Of a stretch of 10,400 nucleotides of DNA, positions 5,170 to 10,400 are shown piece after piece. The stretch covers positions 1-10,400 of the forward strand of contig URAI01000086.1 of assembly GCA_900545725.1 (NCBI GenBank), read 5' to 3'. How positions within the stretch are numbered: the stretch's first letter is position 1; every line of letters begins with the position of its first letter. The stretch is from an uncultured Eubacterium sp. GTDB lineage: Bacteria; Bacillota; Clostridia; Lachnospirales; Lachnospiraceae. Position numbers and translations under genes: made by a program. Under the pieces are notes generated by a model. The model saw only the letters and a list, made by a program, of their open reading frames with translations, ran no database searches and was not told the DNA's origin.

Positions 5170-6966
5170 ATGAAAAGAATATGGATATATTTAAAGGAGT
5201 ATAAAAAAGAATGTGTATTTGCTCCTTTATTTAAAATGCTTGAAGCATTGTTTGAATTATTTGTACCATTAGTTGTTGCATCAATTATTGATGTTGGTAT
5301 CGCACAAAGAGACAGCAATTATATAATTAAGATGTGTATTATGTTGATAGCACTTGCTATCATAGGTCTTGTATGTGCAATTACGGCACAGTATTTTGCA
5401 GCAAAAGCTGCAGTTGGTTGTGCAACAGGCTTAAGACATCATTTATTTAAGCATATTCAGGGAATGTCATTTACTGAAATGGATACGGTAGGTACATCAA
5501 CATTAATTACGAGGATGACAAGTGATATTAATCAGGTGCAGAATGGTGTCAACCTTGTATTAAGATTATTTTTACGTTCACCGTTTATCGTATTTGGTGC
5601 CATGATAATGGCATTTACAATTGATTTTAATGCTGCACTTGTATTTGCAGCAACAATACCGGTACTTGCAATCGTTGTATTTGGAATTATTCTTTCAACA
5701 AGTCCTATGTATAAAAATGTACAGGCCGGACTTGATAAGGTATTGGGAATAACAAGACAGAATCTTACAGGTGTAAGGGTAATAAGGGCATTTAACAGGC
5801 AGCAGGATGAAATAGAAAATTTTAAGAATGCAAACGAAAAATTAAACAGATTACAAAAGTTTGTTGGCAAGATATCAGGACTTATGAATCCGCTTACTTA
5901 TATAATTATTAATATGGCGATTGTCATATTGTTATGGACAGGGGCTGTAAGAGTTAATGAAGGATCTCTTACACAAGGACAGGTTGTAGCTTTATATAAT
6001 TATATGTCACAGATTCTAGTAGAACTTATCAAGCTTGCAAATCTTGTAATAAGCGTTACAAAAGCTCTTGCATGTGCTAACCGTATTGACAGTGTATTTG
6101 CCGTAAAGTCAGGCATGAAGGATGGTCAGTGTGAGATATCCGGAAATGAAGGTATTAATAATAGAGATGCAAATGTTAATAATCATAAAAATTCTGACAA
6201 GGATAATATTATTTGTGACAATATTGTTGAATTTAAGAACGTCAGTCTTAAGTATGAAGGTGCCGGAGCAGAATCACTTACAGATATATCATTTACAGTA
6301 AAGAAAGGTCAGACGGTAGGTATAATAGGTGGTACAGGTTCAGGTAAGTCTTCTCTTGTCAATCTTATTCCACGTTTCTATGATGCTACATCAGGTGAGG
6401 TTATTGTAAATGGAAATAATGTTAAAGATATAAAGCTTAAGTCCTTAAGAGAACATGTAGGAATTGTATTACAGAAAGCATTGCTTTTTAAAGGCTCTAT
6501 CCGTGAAAATATAAAATGGGGAAAAAAAGATGCTACAGACAGTGAGATAATGGAAGCACTTGATATTGCCCAAGCAAGGGAATTTGTTGATAAAAAGGAT
6601 GGAAAGCTGGATTCATTTGTTGACCAGGGAGGAAAAAATCTTTCAGGCGGACAAAGACAGCGTCTGACAATTGCAAGAGCTGTTGTTAAAAAGCCTGATA
6701 TATTAATACTTGATGACAGTGCATCTGCCCTTGATTATGCAACTGATGCGGCACTTAGAAAATCTATAAGACACATGAAAAATCATCCTACTGTATTCAT
6801 CGTGTCACAAAGAGCGGCATCTCTTATGTATGCAGATAAGATAATAGTGCTTGAGGATGGTAATATAGCAGGTATTGGAACACATGATGAGCTATTAAAG
6901 TCATGTGAAGTATATCAGGAAATATATTATTCGCAGTTTAACAAAGAGGAGGCAGCCAATGAGTAA
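5170..6966 (+). CDS. Heterodimeric ABC exporter subunit with degenerate ATP site (598 aa)
   Basis: A fused membrane/ATPase half-exporter. Six hydrophobic segments span about 18-300, then comes an Asn/Asp-rich linker (about 313-348), then the ATPase domain with Walker A GGTGSGKSS (387-395), Q-loop Gln435, signature LSGGQ (491-495) and Walker B ILILDD (511-516). The catalytic Glu is replaced by Asp516, and the switch His by Gln547 (IVSQRAAS). These two changes are the hallmark of the non-hydrolysing half of heterodimeric exporters such as TM287/288, BmrCD and LmrCD. I chose ATG 5170 because GGAG (5160-5163) sits 6 bases upstream; ATG 5158 in frame has no ribosome binding site. It overlaps the next subunit by 8 bases, which implies coupled translation and a 1:1 complex in the cytoplasmic membrane. 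The substrate is unknown; drugs, lipids or peptides are possible. Confidence 0.92.
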   Translation: MKRIWIYLKEYKKECVFAPLFKMLEALFELFVPLVVASIIDVGIAQRDSNYIIKMCIMLIALAIIGLVCAITAQYFAAKAAVGCATGLRHHLFKHIQGMSFTEMDTVGTSTLITRMTSDINQVQNGVNLVLRLFLRSPFIVFGAMIMAFTIDFNAALVFAATIPVLAIVVFGIILSTSPMYKNVQAGLDKVLGITRQNLTGVRVIRAFNRQQDEIENFKNANEKLNRLQKFVGKISGLMNPLTYIIINMAIVILLWTGAVRVNEGSLTQGQVVALYNYMSQILVELIKLANLVISVTKALACANRIDSVFAVKSGMKDGQCEISGNEGINNRDANVNNHKNSDKDNIICDNIVEFKNVSLKYEGAGAESLTDISFTVKKGQTVGIIGGTGSGKSSLVNLIPRFYDATSGEVIVNGNNVKDIKLKSLREHVGIVLQKALLFKGSIRENIKWGKKDATDSEIMEALDIAQAREFVDKKDGKLDSFVDQGGKNLSGGQRQRLTIARAVVKKPDILILDDSASALDYATDAALRKSIRHMKNHPTVFIVSQRAASLMYADKIIVLEDGNIAGIGTHDELLKSCEVYQEIYYSQFNKEEAANE

Positions 6967-8725
6967 TAAAGCAGATATTAAAAAAAGTGCTTCCCAGAAA
7001 AGCACAGTAATAAAGGTTTTAAAAAGAATTAAAAGGTACTGGCTGTATCTTGCTATTTCTATTATTATGGCAGCAGTGACAGTGGCCTCCACATTATATG
7101 TACCTATACTTGTAGGGCGTGTAATTGATAATATTATAGGACCACAGAATGTATTATTTGATAATATTTTAACAATTCTCACACAGATGGGAATTGTAAT
7201 AGCAATAACTGCATTATCACAGTGGATTATGAACATTTGTAATAATAAGATAACTTATCATGTAACAAGGGATATAAGAGATGAAGCTATAGAAAAGATA
7301 GAGGTACTTCCATTAAGTTATATTGATGCTCATTCATATGGAGAAATTGTAAGTCGTGTAATTGCAGATGTTGACCAGTTTGCAGACGGGCTTTTAATGG
7401 GATTTACACAGTTTTTCTCTGGTGTACTTACTATTGTTGGAACGCTTGCATTTATGCTTTCGATAAATGTTGTTATTACGCTTATAGTGGTATGTATAAC
7501 ACCACTTTCATTTTTTGTTGCAGGATTTATTGCAAAACATACTTATTCAATGTTTAGGTTACAGTCAGAAACAAGAGGTAAACAGACAGCGCTTATAGAT
7601 GAGATGATTGGCGGACAGAAGGTTGTTCAGGCCTATGTACATGAAAAAGAAGCACTTGAACAATTCGATGAGATAAATGACAGACTTCAGAAATATTCAC
7701 TTAAGGCTATTTTCTTTTCTTCAATTACCAATCCGTCAACAAGATTTCTAAATAGTATTGTATATGCAGGTGTTGCCGTGGGTGGTGCGATATCTGCCAT
7801 TAACGGTAGAATAACAGTTGGTCAGTTATCAAGTTTCTTAAGCTATGCTAACCAGTATACAAAGCCATTTAATGAGATATCAGGAGTTGTTACTGAATTA
7901 CAGAATGCGATTGCATGTGCGGCGAGGGTATTTGAACTGATAGAAGAAAAACCGGAGATACCGGAACCTGCCGGAGCTGTTGATATTAAAAACGTGGATG
8001 GAACTGTTAAGCTTGAAAATGTTTCATTTTCATATGTACCTGATAAAAAGCTTATTGAAAATCTAAATCTTGACGTTAAGCAGGGACAAAGAATTGCGAT
8101 TGTCGGTCCTACAGGATGTGGAAAGACTACACTTATTAATCTTCTTATGAGATTTTATGATGTTAATTCAGGAAGTATTAAAGTATCGCAGACAGATATC
8201 ACAGATATGACCAGAAGTTCATTAAGGGCAGGCATTGGTATGGTGCTTCAGGATACATGGTTAAAAGCAGGAACAATAAAAGAAAATATTATCATGGGAA
8301 AGCCTGATGCTACGGATGAAGAGATTGTTGCAGCAGCAAAGGCATCATATGCTGATGGCTTTATAAGACGACTTCCTAATGGTTATGATACAGTTATAGG
8401 TGAAGACGGAGGTAATCTTTCACAGGGACAAAAACAGCTCCTTTGTATTACAAGAGTTATGTTATGTAAGCCTCCTATGCTTATACTTGATGAGGCGACT
8501 TCATCAATTGATACAAGAACAGAGATGAAGGTTCAGAATGCATTTGCAAGGCTTATGGAAGGAAGAACAAGCTTTATTGTTGCACACAGATTATCAACAA
8601 TACAGTCGGCAGATGTTATTCTGGTTATGAAGGATGGTAAAATTATAGAACAGGGTAATCACAAAGGACTGCTTGCAAAGAAGGGATTCTATTATAATCT
8701 TTATCAGAGCCAGTATGCACATTAA
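6959..8725 (+). CDS. Heterodimeric ABC exporter subunit with catalytic ATP site (588 aa)
   Basis: The partner of the preceding gene. The membrane domain spans about 25-320, with predicted helices near 28-50, 68-90, 145-165, 168-188, 255-275 and 285-315. The ATPase domain carries Walker A GPTGCGKTT (383-391), Gln431, Walker B ending in Asp511-Glu512 and His543 (IVAHRLST), so hydrolysis residues are intact. Its signature is LSQGQ (487-491) instead of LSGGQ. In a head-to-tail dimer the intact Walker residues face the partner's good LSGGQ, while this degenerate signature completes the partner's weak site, which is exactly the known heterodimer pattern. The ATG at 6959 is set by a strong GAGGAGG (6946-6952). 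Upstream in-frame starts such as GTG 6905 would run 54 bases into the previous gene and lack a site. It ends 37 bases before thiW with no terminator between. Confidence 0.93.
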   Translation: MSNKADIKKSASQKSTVIKVLKRIKRYWLYLAISIIMAAVTVASTLYVPILVGRVIDNIIGPQNVLFDNILTILTQMGIVIAITALSQWIMNICNNKITYHVTRDIRDEAIEKIEVLPLSYIDAHSYGEIVSRVIADVDQFADGLLMGFTQFFSGVLTIVGTLAFMLSINVVITLIVVCITPLSFFVAGFIAKHTYSMFRLQSETRGKQTALIDEMIGGQKVVQAYVHEKEALEQFDEINDRLQKYSLKAIFFSSITNPSTRFLNSIVYAGVAVGGAISAINGRITVGQLSSFLSYANQYTKPFNEISGVVTELQNAIACAARVFELIEEKPEIPEPAGAVDIKNVDGTVKLENVSFSYVPDKKLIENLNLDVKQGQRIAIVGPTGCGKTTLINLLMRFYDVNSGSIKVSQTDITDMTRSSLRAGIGMVLQDTWLKAGTIKENIIMGKPDATDEEIVAAAKASYADGFIRRLPNGYDTVIGEDGGNLSQGQKQLLCITRVMLCKPPMLILDEATSSIDTRTEMKVQNAFARLMEGRTSFIVAHRLSTIQSADVILVMKDGKIIEQGNHKGLLAKKGFYYNLYQSQYAH

Positions 8726-8762
8726 TTAATGTGGCAGACTTTATGGAAAGGACATAATACAG

Positions 8763-9500
8763 ATGGATAAGAATAAGAATTTATTAAAGATGATTTTTCT
8801 TGCAATGATGGTTGCAATCGGAGTTGTAATCTCACCTATTTTAAGAGTAGAAGGAATGTGTCCGATGGCACATTTTATCAATGTGACATGTGCTGTATTT
8901 CTTGGACCATGGTATGCATTTATATGTGCGCTGGCTATTGGAATTATAAGAATGATATTTATGGGAATACCTCCACTTGCACTTACAGGTGCTGTATTTG
9001 GTGCATTTTTATCAGGAATGTTATACAGGCTGTCAAAGGGAAAGCTTGTATGTGCTTTCTTAGGCGAGGTTATAGGTACAGGAATAATCGGTGCTATTGT
9101 ATCATATCCCGTGATGACGCTTTTATGGGGAAGAACAGGACTTACATGGTTTTTCTATGTACCATCGTTTATTGCAGGAACACTTATAGGTGGAAGCATT
9201 GCATTTATCTTCTTAAAGCAGTTAGCTAATGCTAAGCTTTTATCGAGATTCCAGACAGCACTTGGTTCTGACATATATGAAACGTCAGATAGAGTGGCAA
9301 ATAATGCACTTGGAATTGCATTTTGCGGATTCATAGCATACCTTGCGGTAGTGGTTGTTGTTAATAACTTTGTTACACAGCCTGGAGTAGTGGTAAACAG
9401 TATAAAGTATGTAGTACTTGCGGCATTTATTATAGCAGCAGGGGTATACTGGTTAGTTAAAAGGAGAAGCAGTATTGATGTTACAAACAGTAAAGACTGA
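8763..9500 (+). CDS. thiW: ThiW family ECF transporter S component, C-terminally extended (245 aa)
   Basis: An integral membrane protein of the ThiW family, the substrate-binding subunit of an energy-coupling-factor importer thought to take up the hydroxyethylthiazole precursor of thiamine. Residues 1-152 carry the family pattern: VVISPILRVEGMCPMAHFIN (21-40), FLGPWYA (46-52), GEVIGTGIIGAIVSYPV (101-117), and about five membrane helices. From memory, family members are about 160-170 aa. Here some 80 extra residues follow, with two further helices at about 182-201 and 214-232 and a basic end (KRRSS). AAAGGA (8747-8752) precedes the ATG by 10 bases. No ECF ATPase or EcfT gene is nearby, so it probably uses a shared module encoded elsewhere. 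It overlaps thiM by 23 bases, which supports a thiazole salvage role. No TPP riboswitch is seen in the 37-bp gap upstream. Confidence 0.87.
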   Translation: MDKNKNLLKMIFLAMMVAIGVVISPILRVEGMCPMAHFINVTCAVFLGPWYAFICALAIGIIRMIFMGIPPLALTGAVFGAFLSGMLYRLSKGKLVCAFLGEVIGTGIIGAIVSYPVMTLLWGRTGLTWFFYVPSFIAGTLIGGSIAFIFLKQLANAKLLSRFQTALGSDIYETSDRVANNALGIAFCGFIAYLAVVVVVNNFVTQPGVVVNSIKYVVLAAFIIAAGVYWLVKRRSSIDVTNSKD

Positions 9501-10362
9501 CAGGAAGAATGTAGAGAGCTTACTACACAGCATAAGAAAAAATGAACCATTAATACATTGTATTACTAATCCTATATCAATAAATGATTGTGCAAATGCT
9601 GTGCTTGCGACAGGGGCAAAGCCTATTATGGCTGAACACCCGCTAGAGGTGGCTCATATAACATCTATGGCATCGGTACTTGCAGTTAATCTAGGAAATA
9701 TTACTGATGCGAGAATGGAATCAATAATGATATCAGGAAGACAGGCGGAAGAACTTAATATTCCATCAATTATAGATTCGGTAGGTGTAACATGCAGTGA
9801 TATACGTCTTAAGCTTGCAAAGGAGTATATAGATATTTGCAGACCGGCGGTAATTAAAGGAAATATATCTGAAATTAAGGTATTATGTGGTGAAGAATCC
9901 GATGCGGCAGGAATTGATGTAAGTTCTAAGGATGTATTTTCAGAAGATAATCAGGGTAAAATGATGGTTACGGCAGGCATTGTTAAAGAATTATCAATTA
10001 GAACGGGCGCTGTAGTGGTTGCAAGTGGAAAGATTGATACGATATCAGATGGAACAGATGTATATTTTATTAAAAACGGCTGTGAGATGATGAGCAGAAT
10101 AACAGGAACAGGCTGTATGTTAAATGTTCTTATAGCTTCGTATTTATCGGCGGCAGCAGATGATAAAAAATTGAAGGGGCTTAGTAACTTACAGGCAGCC
10201 ATATATGCCACAGCAATGTTTGGGATAGCTGGAGAACGTGCAGCCAGAAAGACTGATAGAAGCCTGTCAGGACTTGGCTCATTTCACATGTATCTTATGG
10301 ATGAGATAAGTCTTATAGATGCTGATATTATAGAAAAAGAGGGGCGGATTTATAAATTGTGA
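9478..10362 (+). CDS. thiM: Hydroxyethylthiazole kinase ThiM (294 aa)
   Basis: ThiM phosphorylates 4-methyl-5-(2-hydroxyethyl)thiazole with ATP, the salvage route to the thiazole half of thiamine phosphate. Numbered from ATG 9478, family marks are PLIHCITNPISINDCAN (24-40), a glycine-rich GAKPIMAEHP (46-55), IIDSVGV (98-104), IKGN (126-129), and the ribokinase-fold anion-hole motif TGTGCM with the expected catalytic Cys213. The usual DPVGAG/DPVGVG motif reads DSVGVT here, with Pro and the last Gly lost, an oddity that may affect ATP or substrate binding. The C-terminus ends GLGSFHMYLMDEIS and so on, as in full-length relatives. AAGGAG (9461-9466) precedes ATG by 11 bases and TTG 9475 by 8, so either could start the protein. 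It overlaps thiW, so the two are probably cotranscribed and coupled. The length is slightly above the usual 265-275. Confidence 0.93.
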   Translation: MLQTVKTDRKNVESLLHSIRKNEPLIHCITNPISINDCANAVLATGAKPIMAEHPLEVAHITSMASVLAVNLGNITDARMESIMISGRQAEELNIPSIIDSVGVTCSDIRLKLAKEYIDICRPAVIKGNISEIKVLCGEESDAAGIDVSSKDVFSEDNQGKMMVTAGIVKELSIRTGAVVVASGKIDTISDGTDVYFIKNGCEMMSRITGTGCMLNVLIASYLSAAADDKKLKGLSNLQAAIYATAMFGIAGERAARKTDRSLSGLGSFHMYLMDEISLIDADIIEKEGRIYKL

Positions 10363-10400
10363 TTTGTTGACAATTTGTTGAAACAAGGGTGTAGAGACGG
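10363..10400. other. Short intergenic end of window with TTGACA box
   Basis: After thiM, a perfect TTGACA occurs at 10367-10372, with a poor -10-like TGTAGA 17 bases on (10390-10395). Two small dyads, TTGT-TG-ACAA (10365-10374) and TTGTT-GA-AACAA (10376-10387), overlap it. This may be the promoter of the next transcript. The window ends before that can be judged, and no terminator for thiM is visible. Confidence 0.3.

Noticed and set aside
6905..6958. Upstream GTG start extending the second exporter subunit by 18 residues
   Set aside because: GAGGAGG directly before ATG 6959 sets the start, and the extra residues are an out-of-frame reading of the previous gene's end.
8726..8762. TPP riboswitch upstream of thiW
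   Set aside because: The gap is only 37 bases, too short for the aptamer, and lacks its conserved words.
8858..9229. 123-codon frame overlapping thiW in another + frame
   Set aside because: Its Cys/Tyr-rich composition is an out-of-frame reading of the membrane protein gene; the ThiW frame is clearly the coding one.
10390..10400. Beginning of a TPP riboswitch or next gene at the right edge
   Set aside because: Only a GGGTGT-like fragment is visible before the window ends; that is not enough to support a call.

Overview
The window looks like a chromosomal segment of a low-GC Clostridia species, most probably Lachnospiraceae. The reasons are the 23S rRNA 3' end, the strongly AT-rich intergenic DNA, heavy use of AGA and ATA codons, strong GAGG-type ribosome binding sites, and a TetM-like/NYN fusion protein of a kind I associate with this family. 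The family assignment comes from memory and the genus cannot be read from the sequence. Every supported gene is on the + strand.

Region 1 (1-420) is the distal end of an rRNA operon: the 23S 3' end, a 134-nt spacer with no 5S gene, tRNA-Trp(CCA) and a strong intrinsic terminator. Region 2 (420-2284) is AT-rich. It holds a small HD-domain hydrolase gene, a gene for a 66-aa single-pass membrane protein, and a 669-bp gene-free stretch containing a long imperfect hairpin, smaller hairpins, TAACA/TGTTA dyads and a possible leader peptide ahead of the next gene.

Region 3 (2285-5059) encodes the most interesting protein. It is a complete TetM/EF-G-type ribosomal GTPase fused at its C-terminus to a YacP/Rae1-type NYN endoribonuclease domain with its acidic residues in place. 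The domain IV tip lacks the TetM tetracycline-displacing residues and is more EF-G-like, so this is probably a ribosome rescue or mRNA-cleavage factor, not a tetracycline resistance protein.

Region 4 (5170-10362) is a tight four-gene run. Two ABC exporter half-transporters form a textbook heterodimer with one degenerate and one consensus ATP site. They are followed by an ECF S-component ThiW with a C-terminal membrane extension, and by hydroxyethylthiazole kinase ThiM. ThiW would import the thiazole precursor of thiamine and ThiM would phosphorylate it. No TPP riboswitch is visible in front of any of these genes. The ABC pair resembles BmrCD/LmrCD drug exporters. Its position next to the GTPase-Rae1 fusion suggests a possible module for response to translation stress or antibiotics, which is inference.
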